Shown: piece by piece, positions 23,600 to 36,352 of the stretch
How the letters are laid out: each line of letters starts with the position of its first letter
How positions within the stretch are numbered: position 1 is the first letter of the stretch
Source of the DNA: Laguncularia racemosa
Taxonomy: Eukaryota; Streptophyta; Magnoliopsida; Myrtales; Combretaceae
Direction: 5' to 3'
Length of the DNA stretch: 64,000 nt
Assembly: GCA_037954665.1 (NCBI GenBank)
Contig: JBBMOL010000066.1
Coordinates: forward strand, 3,348,001-3,412,000
Notes under the pieces: model-generated
What the model saw: only the letters and a program-made list of their open reading frames with translations
What the model was told of the DNA's origin: nothing
Database searches by the model: none
Program-made: the position numbers and the translations under genes

Positions 23600-23745
23600 T
23601 ATAGCAAATATATGTCCAAGGTATATGTCCATGAGTATGTTCATAAATATGTCCATGAATATATGTCCATAATATGTCCAAAATATGTCAAGAATATATC
23701 CATAAATGTCCAAAAATATGTTCACGAATGTTCAATAGGTCAAAA
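23600..23745 (+). repeat. Minisatellite based on ATATGTCCA(T/A)(G/A)A
   Basis: About nine degenerate 12-18-base units containing ATGTCCA or ATGTTCA in a row. Coding is unlikely. Confidence 0.7.
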
Positions 23746-24549
23746 ATAGTTACAAAAGATCATAAGTCTTCAAGATTCAAAATTAAGGTCTTAACATCCT
23801 TTCTTTAAACTTTTGTATTTATTAAAGGTTCATATCAAAGAACTTAATGCCTTAATAGAGTTCATTAATAGATCCTCATTAGATGTTTCACTATATTATT
23901 AAGGAAAAGATGGTGGAAAGATCTTACATTTTCAAGGATGATGATTTTTGGAGTAGAATGATCTACAAGATCCTATAACTTTTGAAAATATAAAGTATTA
24001 GTATATTGTCGAAAGGCTATATTACAAAGACAATTAAGGCAAATCAGATTACCTTTCTTGGTAGGAAATTCTTTGGAAACCTATGATAAAGGTCCTATAA
24101 TATAAGAAATAGCTAAAGTTAACATCTACTTCAAGAAATTCACTAGAAGTTTCACTAACCTTCTAGGAAGTTTCTTACCTTTGTTTTTAAGATAGATAAT
24201 CCTTAGAATTCCCTATGATAAGGATCCTATAACATAAATATTTGCTAAAATTAGTAACAAACTTCTAGAAATTAACTAGAAGCCTTACAAATCTCAAAGA
24301 AGTTGAAGTTTCTTACCTAAAGGCATAGAGTTGGTGGTTCCAAAACTCTTGTCGATTTTGGAGATGCAAATGAAGTTAACTATGGATGAAATTTTCTAAA
24401 TTCTTAAAGGAATATTAGATGTGTTTGATGGAGATTTGGATGAGGGAAAATCATAGAATAGGGGGCTTAAAGTGGCATGGGAAATGGAGGGTTTTACTCA
24501 GGTAGGTTAACCTCCATACATCCACTTTTATGGTAGTTAAGTCTTGTTG

Positions 24550-25650
24550 CTTTGTAATTAATTTTTTGTGCTGATTTCCCATGCCTAAAGGGACAAGATT
24601 GGGCTGGTTTTAGGGTCATAATTTTCCTAATGGCTTATAGAATAATTTAGGGTATCAATGATATAGGATAAGATAAGGTAGATGATGCCATATGGATAAG
24701 ATCACATGGTGTTGACATGGTCAAAAGACGAGGGTAGCCTTTGGTAGCTTCTACATGGTTTCTTGGGCTAGTTTTTTTATTTATTTTCAGCACACTTCCT
24801 TAGCTTAGTCGTGAAAAAAATTGGGCTAATTTTGATTAGGCTAAGATTAGGTAAGATGGCTTTAAACATAGGATGAAACAAGGTTAAGAAATAAAGTGTT
24901 TTTAGAGAGGAGATTTAGATGTAATTTTCTTTTTGTTTAAAAGACTCTAAAATTATAAATTTTCCATGATATTTTGAAGTCCTTGACCTACTTTAATCGT
25001 GGTAATTTAGGTTAAATTAAATTAAGATAGAAATGGGTGAATTGAATGGTAACAAGTTAGATGGATTTACATGGTAGTGCTTCATGTGAAAAAGGGGTTT
25101 CTAATCTATTTTTTGGGGCTCATCTCTTTGAATTTTTCCATGCTATTTTACTGAGTAATTAAGATATATCTATGGTATAATAGGGTAAAATTTGGGTAAG
25201 ATTTAATAAGTATAGGATAAGATAGATTAAGATAAGTAAACCTTAGCAAAAATTGGAAAAATCACATGTTTAGTGCATCTAGTTTGGATCCCATTTTCAT
25301 ATGCTTATTTTAAAATTATTTTATGTCCTTTTCTTAGGTTAGACAAGATAAAATAGGATATGATTGAGATAAGATCTGGTGGAATAAGTTTGGTCATGAT
25401 TAGATAAGATAAGTTTTGAATTTTCAAAGCTTGAAGGAGAAATTTGACTCCTCTTAGTAGCATCTTAGAGAAGGGACATAGCTGGTGGAGTTTTGCTTAG
25501 TTTTTCTGATATTTTATGTGTTATTGAGTAATTAAAGATATAATATTGAATTAGTAAAATTTTGGTTAAAATAGATTAAGATTTAAGGATGGTTTCAAGC
25601 CTAACCACTTAGAAAGCTTTAAGGTAAGGTTTAAGATACTTTCGATTTTG
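24550..25650 (+). repeat. Degenerate long repeats with GATAAGAT words
   Basis: Blocks sharing (G/C)ATG(A/C)TATTTTA...GAGTAATTAA(A)GATAT followed by TAAAATTTGG(G/T)TAAGAT-type words recur about every 200-250 bases. Similarity is weak and boundaries are uncertain. Confidence 0.35.
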
Positions 25651-27333
25651 ATTTGGTTTTCCAGTCGGGTTCGTTATTAATTTGTGTTTATTTTTGCTGA
25701 TCTATGTTTTAGGGTATTAATCCTTATGATTAGGATGAGATGGAATAGATTTGCGAAAAGATTAAACTCTGGTTAATGCAAGTCTTCTTTAGTTGTCTAA
25801 TGGTTTATCAAAGATTAACTTAAGTCAAATGGGAGTAAACTTTAGTCAACTAAGTTTAGGTTTTTAAATATAATACTCAAACAATGTTTAGGGCTAAGTA
25901 CTGCTCCTACATATGAAATTTGACAAAGTTTGAGTTTAGTCTACTAAGTGAAATATTGAGAATAAGATTAAACTCTCAAGTAGGGAGTTTAGTAGAAATT
26001 AGTGCAGTTGACGGTTGTCGACTGAACTTTTGCTAAGCTAAACTCATTAATTCCATTGGAAAAGAGTATCTTATGAATCCTTGGTGTCTGATTTACTAAG
26101 TCTTTCTTAAGTCAACTCGAGTCTTAACTCTAATGCTTTAAGTTTACTCAAGTCTTCCCGAGAGTGTCGAATGAAAAACTTAAGTTAATGAGTCGGATAG
26201 AGTCAGTTGACTCAAATTGACTTTTAATTTGACCAAGTTGACTTTGGTCAACTTTTAGAATATCAAGTCTCCTCTAGCTCCTGAACCTTACTCGAGTTCA
26301 TTTGGAGCTAAATTTTAGGAGTAGTTGCTTATCTAATAAGATTTCTAAAAATGTTACGTACGAAAATCCTTAGGAATTATAGATGATATTTGAGCTAAAA
26401 TATTTAATCTTTGATTTTTATTTCTAGGCCAAATTTATCAAGTATTCATACTTTTTTTTTTGTTTTCGATAAGATACTCTAGTTCGGATAAAGATCTTGC
26501 TACCATCTAATAACTCGGTTTAGGATTGAATGGAAGTATAAGGAGTTGGTACTAACTGGTAAAGGTTTTGTTTTTTTTTGACAAACTTTGTCATCAAGTT
26601 TATCAAGATGACTTCCATGAGAAGCTATACTTCCTAGCTAAGTTTTTTTTTATGTCTTACTTGAGAAGTTGATCAAGTAAGCTTCCCTAAGAACTTAGTG
26701 AAATATTCTTTTTTAAGAAGTTAACTTTAAGATGGCTTTCTAGGGAAGTTAGTTAGAAAAGTTCCTTAGACAAGCTAATTGTTTACATCTCTAAAAAAAA
26801 ATGTATATAGATATTTAAAGGAATCTTAAATAGACTAAAAGAAATTCTTGTTACATAAAGTTTGAAGACTAACTTTATGTAGCTAATAATATTTGAGGCT
26901 TAATTGTAAAATATAGATAGAAATCATAATTATTTGAAAGTTTAAAAAGATTTAGGGTACTATTTTCTACTTTTATTGAGATCTAAAACAACTATCCTAA
27001 TTAATTTTATCATTAGAAATAACCTACTTTTCTAGGGTTTCACATATTCCCTTAAGTGAACAAACACACAATAAAATAATATAAAATAACTAAACCTAAT
27101 AAAAACTTAATGGAAACATATAATTAGAATGTTTAATTCTTATATATGAAAAAGGACTATTTTACCTTTAATACAAGTGATATACAAGTATAGCAATATT
27201 AATACTTTCCAATAATTGTATGAAGGGAATAAGTGGAAATTCAAATCACCCAACAAGAAATTTGATAGAGGAATATAGGACTTGGAAATTTTTAAGATTC
27301 TATTGTTAGAATTAATGGAAAAATAAAATTGGG

Positions 27334-27356
27334 AAATATATATATATATATATATA
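27334..27356. repeat. (TA)n microsatellite
   Basis: About eleven TA dinucleotides, roughly 410 bases upstream of the receptor kinase start. Confidence 0.85.
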
Positions 27357-27765
27357 TTCGCAGAATTATCTCCTCTTGTACACCATATTAAAATAAACTA
27401 CAAGGTCCTACCACCAACTGATCTTTCTTATTTATATACCTAATCTGATAAACCCTACTAGAGCAAAGTATCCTTAGTATATGCATAGTCCCGATATTTT
27501 GCTCTGATAAGGTATATGTGGACGAGGTTCATGTCAGAATTTTGGTTAGGACATAAATTTTGCCACATTGAAGACTTCCAACCAAAATTAGATTGGAAAA
27601 GTCTGTCAAGACAAATGTAGCATTTAACTCAACCTTAGCTCAATCATACAGTTGTTGAGTTGACTTGACTTAGATTCCATCCACTTATTTTCTATCTGCA
27701 TCAGCTAAAACTATTATTTAATTGCTTCACTGGCTTAAGTCTAGCCACAGCTAGCTCGTTAAGCA

Positions 27766-30201
27766 ATGGACTTTTCCTTATCCTTAATTCATCTCATTCT
27801 CCTTTTCCTCTTTGTGCTCCCAAATTTTTCCGAAGCTCAAACTGATGAAGGCAATGTAACCATAGGATCTTCACTTACAGCGAAAAATAATGACTCTTCT
27901 TGGATTTCTCTATCCAGAGATTTTGCCTTTGGATTTCAGCCGCTAGTAAACAACACTGCTCTCTTCTTGCTTTCTATTTGGTACAATAACATACCAGAGA
28001 AAACTATTGTCTGGTATGCAAATGGAGATAAAGGGGCACCTGAAGGGTCCAAAGTGGTGCTAACTTCTGACAGAGGACTAGTCCTTACAACTCCTCAAGG
28101 AGAAGAGATATGGAAATCAGAGAGCATCATGGATGCGGTTTCACATGGTGTTATGGAAAACACAGGAAACCTTGTTCTTCTAGATGCCAATTCTAATAGT
28201 TTATGGGAAAGCTTCGAAAATCCTACTGATACCCTTTTGCCTTCTCAGGTATTTGAAAAGAATGGAATCCTTTCATCTAAACAATCAAATACAAATTTCT
28301 CTCGAGGAAGGTTCCAAATTCGTCTCCTAGGAGATGGAAACCTGGTGATGAACACAATAAACCTTCCAGCAAAGTATAATAATGAATATTATTACGAGAC
28401 TGGCACTACTGGAGATTCCAATCCGATGGAAAAGGGCAGACAAGTGGTCTTCAATGAATCTGGTTACTTGTATGTCGTAAGAGAGAATGGCCAATTATTG
28501 TTTCTCTCTCAACGTGATCTACCCTCAGTCACAGAATTCTACCTCAGAGCAACACTTGATCCTGATGGAATTTTTGCATTATACACATATCCCAAGACTT
28601 CTAAAGAAAAGAAGACATGGAATCTCCTTTGGTCTCTGCCAGAAAACATATGCACTGCCATACTAGTGTCAGAGGGTCTTGGTGTTTGTGGATATAACAG
28701 CATCTGTAAACTTCAGAATAATAGGCCAACCTGCGTTTGTCCAGGAAGATATACGTCTCTTGATCCTAGCGATCCGTTTAGCAGTTGCACACCGGATTTC
28801 ACTCTGAGCTGCCAGGTTGATCAAAGAAACCTATCACAAGACCTATTTACTCTTGAAGTGCTGATCAATACGGATTGGCCAACATCTGATTACACATTGC
28901 TGAAGCCATTCACCGAAGATCAATGCAGAACTTCGTGCATGCAAGACTGTATGTGTGCTGCAGCCATCCATAGAGATGAAAATAGCTGCTGGAAGAAAAA
29001 GCTTCCCCTTTCCAATGGACGTATAGACCCATCTCTCAACGGAAAGGCATTTTTGAAGGTTCCCAAGGGTAGTTTGCCTCCTCGTAGCCCCGATTTTCCA
29101 TTCCCTGAACCGAGGGAGAAAGATGCTAAGAGTTCGAGAACTGTAGATGTGACATTTCTCAGTATTTCCATGGTCTTCAACTGTCTACTGGTTGCTGCCA
29201 TCTGTATGGGGTTTTTTCTCATTTACCGGAGGAAACCTGGGAAGACTTCCCAGCGCGAGAATATTGTGGAAAAAAATTTGCTTTGCTTTACATATAACGA
29301 GATCATACATGCTACAGATGGATTCAAAGAAGAGCTAGGAAGAGGGGCTTTTGCTGTTGTTTATAAAGGGTTGATATCAAATTCACCTGTGGCAATCAAG
29401 AAGTTGAACAGCCCAAAGCAAGACAACGAGAAGGAATTCAGAAATGAATTAAATGTGATTGGCCAGAAACATCACAGGAATCTTGTTCATCTTATTGGAT
29501 TCTGTGATGAAGGACAGGAGAGGTTATTGGTGTATGAGTTCATGAGCAATGGCTCCCTACCAGGCCTTTTATTCAGTAAAGTTAAACCTAGCTGGAAACA
29601 AAGATGTCACATTGCTTCTGGTATTGCTAGAGGACTTCTGTACTTACACGAAGAGTGTAAAACTTCGATCATTCACTGTGACATAAAGCCAGAAAACATA
29701 CTACTTGATGACGACTACACTGCCAAAATTTCAGATTTTGGATTAGCAAAGCTCTTGCAGATAAATCAGAGTCGCGCTTATACTGCCATCAGAGGAACAA
29801 GAGGGTATGTTGCACCAGAATGGTTCAGAAACTCGCCTATCACGGCAAAAGTAGATGTATATAGCTTTGGTGTCTTGCTACTTGAGATTATATGCTGCAG
29901 AAAAGGTTTAGACAGAGCAACCTACGGAACTGGAGAAGAAGAAGGTGTCGTTTTAGTCGACTTGGCTTATGACTATTACAAAGAAGGAAGACTCGATGCA
30001 CTTCTTGAAGGAGACATAGAAGCTCTACATGACATGGATACACTGAATAAGATGGTTATGATCGCTATATGGTGTATTCAAGAGGAACCTTTAACAAGGC
30101 CCTCGATGAGGAAGATTACACAAATGCTTGAAGGAATTCTTGAGGTACCTTCGCCACCATGTCCATTCCTATTTTCAAGGTCAGAAACAATCAGCTTATA
30201 A
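27766..30201 (+). CDS. G-type lectin S-receptor-like Ser/Thr kinase (LECRK type)
   Basis: Intact 811-residue single-pass membrane receptor kinase encoded without introns, as is usual for this family. Order: signal peptide (about 1-24); mannose-binding B-lectin domain (about 30-150, with I-V-W-Y-A-N around W83); a Cys-rich EGF-like region from C296; PAN/apple-like domain from C349; transmembrane helix (about 462-487) followed by basic Y-R-R-K; kinase from about 518. The glycine loop is G525-R-G-A-F-A-V-V, the ATP lysine K545, the catalytic loop H637-C-D639, the metal-binding D657-F-G and A683-P-E. Having HCD instead of HRD makes it a non-RD kinase, a class often linked to immune signalling in plants. 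Relatives perceive wounding, herbivory or microbial signals at the plasma membrane; the ligand here is unknown. It is the only intact host gene in the window. Confidence 0.96.
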   Translation: MDFSLSLIHLILLFLFVLPNFSEAQTDEGNVTIGSSLTAKNNDSSWISLSRDFAFGFQPLVNNTALFLLSIWYNNIPEKTIVWYANGDKGAPEGSKVVLTSDRGLVLTTPQGEEIWKSESIMDAVSHGVMENTGNLVLLDANSNSLWESFENPTDTLLPSQVFEKNGILSSKQSNTNFSRGRFQIRLLGDGNLVMNTINLPAKYNNEYYYETGTTGDSNPMEKGRQVVFNESGYLYVVRENGQLLFLSQRDLPSVTEFYLRATLDPDGIFALYTYPKTSKEKKTWNLLWSLPENICTAILVSEGLGVCGYNSICKLQNNRPTCVCPGRYTSLDPSDPFSSCTPDFTLSCQVDQRNLSQDLFTLEVLINTDWPTSDYTLLKPFTEDQCRTSCMQDCMCAAAIHRDENSCWKKKLPLSNGRIDPSLNGKAFLKVPKGSLPPRSPDFPFPEPREKDAKSSRTVDVTFLSISMVFNCLLVAAICMGFFLIYRRKPGKTSQRENIVEKNLLCFTYNEIIHATDGFKEELGRGAFAVVYKGLISNSPVAIKKLNSPKQDNEKEFRNELNVIGQKHHRNLVHLIGFCDEGQERLLVYEFMSNGSLPGLLFSKVKPSWKQRCHIASGIARGLLYLHEECKTSIIHCDIKPENILLDDDYTAKISDFGLAKLLQINQSRAYTAIRGTRGYVAPEWFRNSPITAKVDVYSFGVLLLEIICCRKGLDRATYGTGEEEGVVLVDLAYDYYKEGRLDALLEGDIEALHDMDTLNKMVMIAIWCIQEEPLTRPSMRKITQMLEGILEVPSPPCPFLFSRSETISL

Positions 30202-32089
30202 ATAGATATGCTTTGGTTACTACTATATTTATGGTCTTTGTTGGGGTGTTCATCTAGCTCAATGCTTAGGTTAATACTATATGCAGGTTATTTTCTGTTG
30301 TTCCGATCCGGCTATAGGACTACACAAATTCATAGCCATAGTAGATGTAATGAAGAAATAGGGTTCTTTGATGGTTTGTTTCTATCCTAGTGATTCTATG
30401 ATACAGTCCTATTGTAGACTAGATTGTTCTATCTCCTATTATATGAAGAAATTATATCTGGTTGCATATACATGGATTTTACAGGGTCCTACCTGTTCAT
30501 CAGATAGGATATTGAGATGAGTGTTATTTATTTGAGATTTACGAAATTGAATCTACCTGCAATCCACCCTTTCAGGCTGAAACTAATGCCTAGTTTGGTG
30601 AAAATTTTGTTACTTAGAAAGTAAAAGACTCAATTATATGCACAACCAGACTTACATGGAACAACGATATACTGATTTACACAGAGAACTATGCCGACAC
30701 TTGAAAATCAGTTGGACAATGATTTATCAGTATTTTATAATTACCAACACAGAAAAGTCTAATAATTGACTGGTAGATTATTTGTGTACCATCAATGACC
30801 CACAGAGGGGAAGAATCCTAGAAGAAAATGAGAGATAGCTAACTGATTACTAGTGGTGTTAATTAACTAATTGAGGTCGTAGTCGATAGCCAGTGGTGTT
30901 AATTAACTATAGTGGAAAATACCAATAGAAAATGGAGAAAGATTTCTATTTTCTAAAAATAGGTCAATTTCCTTATGTAATATTAGTATTTTCAAAGGTT
31001 TTTCACCAACATCACTGGTAGCTTTCATTATACACTTTCATTACAAACCAGTAGCATCTACAACCTATTAAGAATAGTACAATAACATTTGATAATTGCA
31101 AAACTTGACTGTAACAAATTTGAAAAAAGATTCGGAAAACATTTATTGCTAAACAAACACATCTAATTATCATTTAGTTGTCATCTTTTTATGATACAAT
31201 ATAAGATAATTTTTTTAGTCCATTGTTTAATTTGCATATTGGCTGAAGTTATTGGACAAAAAAGCCTTGAGGTACTAAATTAAAATTCAAAAATTTAGAA
31301 CATATATTTGATAATACAAAAATTTATCTCACTATACAAAATAAATATATCTTTAAATTTTCAAGAATAATCGTAAACCGTTTCCCCAATCATTATTAGA
31401 CTCTCTCTTTTTCTCTTTGTCTAGTACAAAATAAGTATTGCAAAATATGGGTCACTACAAGTGGTAGAAGAAGATTGCACTATTATATCATGTACTTGTA
31501 TTATGCTATCCGGTTTTCCTTATACGATGTTGTAGTTCCAACTAGACTAGACACTGGCACGATTCCAAATTGACCCAGAACTCGATGGTTGGTTCCGAAC
31601 TCATGACTCTTTTTTTTCTTCTTTTTTTTCCCTTCCTTATCAACACTTCTCCTTAATTCTTTTCTAGTACAATTCATCATTGTATATTTTAAAATTCAAT
31701 AAATTAAATTATTACACTAATTACTAATAACTATTGCTCACAATATAATTACTTTGCATCCAAATATGATAATATTTAAATATACATGTTTTGTATTTAT
31801 GATCGAAAAAAGCCCTATACGCAAGGGAGAGGAGCTATCCTTTAATTTTATTAATATTAAATAAAATAGTACAAATATTAGAGAGGGACATAAAATATTA
31901 CCTCTATTATAAGGGGATCCTATTTCTAAGGAACTAAAATAAATAAGAGAATACTACTCTCCTTACAAATAGATCTTATTTCTAAATAATTGAAATCAAT
32001 AAGAAAGTAGTACTCCCCTTATAAATATTTAGCAAAGCTAAAATATTAAGCAATTTTAAAAATAAAATACTATGTTAAACCTTACCTTA
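30202..32089. other. 3' flank of the receptor kinase, no gene
   Basis: AT-rich, non-coding. Small duplications are visible: GTGGTGTTAATTAACTA twice (near 30853 and 30894), and a block of about 65 bases with ATCTTATTTCTAA/ATCCTATTTCTAAGG twice (31905-32030). The 60-codon open frame just after the stop has no homology I recognise. Confidence 0.5.
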
Positions 32090-33717
32090 GTCAATTCGAT
32101 TGCAATTGGGGGTTGATCCTGTACTTCCACCATACGAGTTGAAATCATTGAAATACTCATCTAATTCACTAAATGTACCGCATGATTGTTGTTCTTGAAA
32201 CTATGCTCTTAGCCAATCATCTAAACATATGGGTGCTTCTACACTAATGGGCAAAAGATTATGCCTCTGATCTTCCAATTGTAGACCCATTGTACTAAAT
32301 GCTTACTCCACAATAACCATAGACATCGAAGCCACCAACACTTGACGTGCCATGCAAGATAGGATTGGATAAGTATTCGCATGCCTTCTCCACCAATCTA
32401 GTATGTTGGACTCCTGAATGTCTACATTTCTATCAAAGTCAAATGTTATTGTTAGATAATTGTCAAATTTCGTATAGGACTTACCACCCGCCCCCATCAC
32501 CCTTATGTTTTCTAAATCTTTTAATAATAACATTGTCTCCAACCCACATACTTCCTTATGTACTTCTCACTTCGAAGGTGGGGGAAGAGGGATTTACCAA
32601 AACTTGACAACCTTAGATAATAGAGAAAATAGAAAATAATTCATTCTTTACCTTAGTTACCTATTTGACTACTTGATGCACACTTACTAAATATGCCTTT
32701 TTAAGGTTAGACAAATTATTGATAGCATTATAATAAGCATTTAAATAATCATTTAGGCCCTCTACTTTACAATGAAAATCTAATATAGAAGTAACAAGAT
32801 AAATAGTGGGAATTTCCCTATAATGTGACAACTATTTAGTAACTATTTCATGCACACAAACTAATAGAAGCATGTCATATCTCAATCCTTATGGCACCGA
32901 TAATATGCTCACTACTTCTAAAAGAAAAGGATGGACACTTGATCGTTACACTTAGGAAAAAGTTTTTATGCTATGATAAAAAACTTTAAATGCGTCTAAT
33001 CATTAATATGCAAAGGAATATTTAGTATATGTATCATTGCAAAACTATACAATGCATCTTTGTAGGGAACTATACTTTGCAAAAGTTGATATATAGAATT
33101 TCACCTATACCATACATTCTTTTTAAATTTTTTTTGTCTTAGCTAATTATCAATGAAAATTTTTTGCTGTCTTATTTATATAAGAGTTATCTAATATAGA
33201 ATCAATAACCATTTTAATTGAAGACAATGTTATATCTAAAGCTTTCATACCATCCTTAACACATAAATTTACTATATGATATTTGCACCAAATGTGAAAG
33301 AAGGTGCACCAAATTTTTGCTATGTCTTATTTATATAAGAGTTATCTAATATAGAATCAATAACCATTTTAATTGAAGACAATGTTATATCTAAATCTTT
33401 CATACCATCCTTAACACATAAATTTACTATATGATATTTGCACCAATGTGAAAGAAGGTGCCACCAAGGTGTTGTTAGTAAAGTGTTTGCAATTTCGAAA
33501 TTGATGCAACATTTGCTATAGCATTATCAAAACCAATAGAATTTTTTTTTTGGTTCAAATTGTACTTATCTAAAATCAAACTAATTATCCTAAAAATATT
33601 TTGAACAGTATGTCTCTCGTCAAATTTGTGAAGTGATAAAAGTCTTTTATGCAGTACCCATGTTTCATCTATCCAATGTGTAGTAATTCCCATGTATGAA
33701 TTTTTGTTACGACTCAT
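32090..33717 (-). pseudogene. hAT-superfamily transposase relic
   Basis: Pieces in several minus-strand frames fit a plant hAT (BED-type) transposase. At 33475-33717 there is Y-M-G-I-T-T-H-W-I-D followed by W-V-L-H-K-R, matching the catalytic-core region (usual pattern: T.HWID..W.L.KR). At about 33230-33460 comes a CHIVNL-like segment, the usual C.CH..NL. At 32303-32542 there is the C-terminal dimerisation region with I-L-D-W-W-R and S-C-M-A-R-Q-V-L, continuing to 32090. Frameshifts, stops and an internal duplication break it. Terminal inverted repeats and the BED zinc finger were not found. Confidence 0.75.
33161..33466 (-). repeat. 153-bp tandem duplication within the hAT relic
   Basis: Unit 1 is 33161-33313 and unit 2 is 33314-33466, nearly identical apart from a few indels and substitutions. 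It duplicates the segment around the conserved Cys-His motif. Confidence 0.9.
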
Positions 33718-34417
33718 CTGTCCATATATTAATACATATGGACACTTGTGTATCTAACACACTAAACTTACCTTTAAGTTCTTATTTTTCGTGATGGTAT
33801 AGTCTAACAGTATCTCTACACATAATTAACGATGAAAATGCATGTGTACTGCGATTTAGAGTTCATTATTCATGCCTCATACAAAATGTGTTAGCTCTTA
33901 CAATGAATAGAAGATGCATACCTACCACCATCTAGATCAATCATTCTTTTTACTTTTCAACACCACACCAAAATAGTGATGTGAGGTCCAATATGGAGTG
34001 CCTAACTGAGATTTGTTGCTACAACTTCTCCAACCCGAACTTTGTGTGGTATCTCAACTTCATGTGTTTGCTAAATGTGCCAATTCATTAAGGCTAGCAA
34101 TTGATATCTAATGTCTGCATCTGAATGGATTCGTATATTAAAATCTTAACTCGTAACCTAGCCCATTTACTATTCATGTATGAAAACCTAAACGTATAAC
34201 TTGATTCACTTAATAATCGTGTTTTGTGTCCAAATTTGACCCATTTGTTAATTAAAAAGTTATAAATAAATTTATACAATAGTTATAAATACAAAACAAC
34301 AAGGGTAACCATAAATCAACATTTACAAATAAAAGGGACATAATCTTAATACTTAAATATAAATTATAATGTAATAAAAGTTAAATTAAATAAAATTATA
34401 CAATCTATAACATAGTG

Positions 34418-34454
<37 letters not shown>

Positions 34455-35229
34455 GTGTACATACATATATGATACATATATATGTCTTATAGTTGTATGA
34501 TCTGTATACATATATTATCTACATAAATATGGGTTATATATTTGTTATATATGTTTTCTTTATACATACGTTATATAGTTTTATAATCTATATTTAAATA
34601 AAACATATATATGTTATTATAACATATGGATTGATACATATAACATATGTATTTAAATTATGTATCTGTTATACACACACACACACTATATTTATAATTT
34701 ATATTTAAGTACAATCTATATACATACTTATATAATTCAATGCATGATATAATTTATGTATATCTATATGTATGTTATATATATTATTAGTTATTTTATT
34801 GTTAAATGAGTTTATGGGTCAAACCCAAACCTATTTACAGGATATGTTTAATAAATGAGTTAGCAAATAAGTTTGCAGATTAAACTCGAATATAAAAACA
34901 AATTTTACCATGTTCAAACAAGTTTGATCTGTTTGTTTTTTGTGTTAATTTTTTTCATGCATAAACTTGTTTATAATCACGTCGTGTCTGTCTAAGTTTA
35001 TAGGTCATGTCCCAAATTACTAACCTTAACATTCATCTCCTTTTTTCTATTCACAAATAGCAATGTAATAATTGCAAAACGCTCAGATTTTGTCATCTCC
35101 ACCTGTTACTTTATAAAAATGTTTAGTAAAAATTTTACACCTATAGGGCTGTAAATACACGAGTAATATAATATAATAAAAATGCAACTAAAGTTAATAT
35201 AATAAATAATCTAAAAGGATTGGGGGTAA
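33718..35229. other. AT-rich region without genes
   Basis: Contains microsatellites (34418-34456 and 34670-34686) and ATAT-rich runs. The part nearest 33718 may be the decayed N-terminal end of the hAT element. Confidence 0.45.
34418..34456. repeat. (AC)n microsatellite
   Basis: About eighteen CA dinucleotides with two interruptions; a shorter (AC)7-8 tract follows at 34670-34686. Confidence 0.9.
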
Positions 35230-35640
35230 TTTGGTAATTCAAGTGAGGATTATAAATAAGCCGCTATAAACCCTATTGACCTTTTCCTCCCTTTGCACCT
35301 CACTGAACCCTAGAACCTTCTCGTGTACATCTAGAAGAGGAGAGGACAACTGCACTGCAACAAGTGTATCAAATCAAGGTAAGTACATATATCAATGATT
35401 ATGAATTGTGATTTACACATGTATATTGTAGCGTAGGGAGTAATGAATTAAGATCATTTATAGATCTAAATCAATACGTGATACGCAAGAGACGAAACAA
35501 ATGATTCATCCATCATGATAACGATTTGACGATTCGAGTCAAGTAAGTGTACCTACCAATGTATTACATTGTAAATTTCACATTAGATAGATCAATTAAA
35601 TTAAATTTATCAGCAATCAGACTGAGGAATTTATTTAAGA
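35230..35640 (+). promoter_or_regulatory. Promoter, 5' UTR and splice-donor-like segment
   Basis: TATAAATA near 35250, a pyrimidine-rich transcript-start-like stretch, then CAAGGTAAGTA (donor-like) near 35380, with no following exon recognised. The layout mirrors 14720-14240 on the other strand, so it is more likely an LTR remnant than a host gene. Confidence 0.4.
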
Positions 35641-35871
35641 AGTAAACAGTGAGATACATAGTCTCTCAACATAACCATGTTATGGGCGTAATGAATTTAA
35701 AGAGTGAACAGAGAGATACACAGCCTCTCAACATGACCATATTGAAACCGCGTTAATGAACAGTGGACAAATAGATACATAACCTCTCAACATGACCATG
35801 TTAAGACCCTGTTGAAAAAAAAAATAGTGAGATACACAGCCCCTTTAACATGACCATGTCTTGCCCATGTC
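35641..35871 (+). repeat. Four tandem hairpin repeats, about 60 bp
   Basis: Units start (G/T)AGATACA at about 35651, 35712, 35771 and 35830, each followed by CCTCTCAACATGACCATGTT-like sequence. They are the same family as the repeats at 14046-14240, read on the opposite strand. They end in a poly-A/GAAA tract. Confidence 0.8.
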
Positions 35872-36261
35872 AAAAAAAAAAAAAAAAGAAAGAAAGAAAT
35901 ATATACACAAACTTAGGCACAATCATGTACTACCTAGTGTTCACCTACATGAGCTCCAAGTTTTGCAAAGTCAAGTACGTGTATACCATGTAGGTTTGGA
36001 AGACTTGTAAAGCTAGAAAAGTATAAGACAAACCAAGTTTTCCAAAGTCAAATACATGTATACCATGTTTGTTGCTTGTGCTTGATAAATTAGACTTTTG
36101 CATGTGAATTTAATAATATTGTAAATAAACCCGATTGAGTGTGCATGTGATTGTGAATTGCTAGGTCCAAGAAACCGAGTGTGAGTCGATATTCTTGGGG
36201 TGGCACCCTAATGATCGGTATGTGACGTTGTTTCTAATAGAGTCGTGTACCAAAATGATCT

Positions 36262-36330
36262 GGGTCGTATGTAGAAGGTTGTATGTGGAAGGTTATGATG
36301 TGGAAGGTTGTGATGTGTAATGTGGATGGT
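36262..36330 (+). repeat. Short minisatellite, TATGTGGAAGGTTG
   Basis: Four degenerate units of 15-20 bases in tandem. Confidence 0.65.
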
Positions 36331-36352
36331 TGATGTATGAGAACTCATGGAC

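Larger units (their letters stand above)
21777..27765. other. Non-coding region upstream of the receptor kinase
   Basis: Six kilobases with no recognisable protein on either strand. It holds a G9 run near 21987, a minisatellite (23600-23745), an imperfect duplication near 24050-24320, degenerate repeats (24550-25650), and a (TA)n tract (27334-27356). The first 900 bases contain words such as GGTGAGCAAAC and GCATGCATGATGAATGC that recall decayed LTR sequence, but I could not assign a family. Confidence 0.5.

Noticed and set aside
30208..30390. Short frame just after the receptor kinase
   Set aside because: Sits in the presumed 3' UTR, with no recognised homology.
32347..32607. Plus-strand 86-codon frame
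   Set aside because: Antisense of the hAT dimerisation segment.
35641..35871. CRISPR-like array appearance of the 60-bp repeats
   Set aside because: Plant nuclear context, degenerate units without unique spacers of fixed length, and no cas genes.
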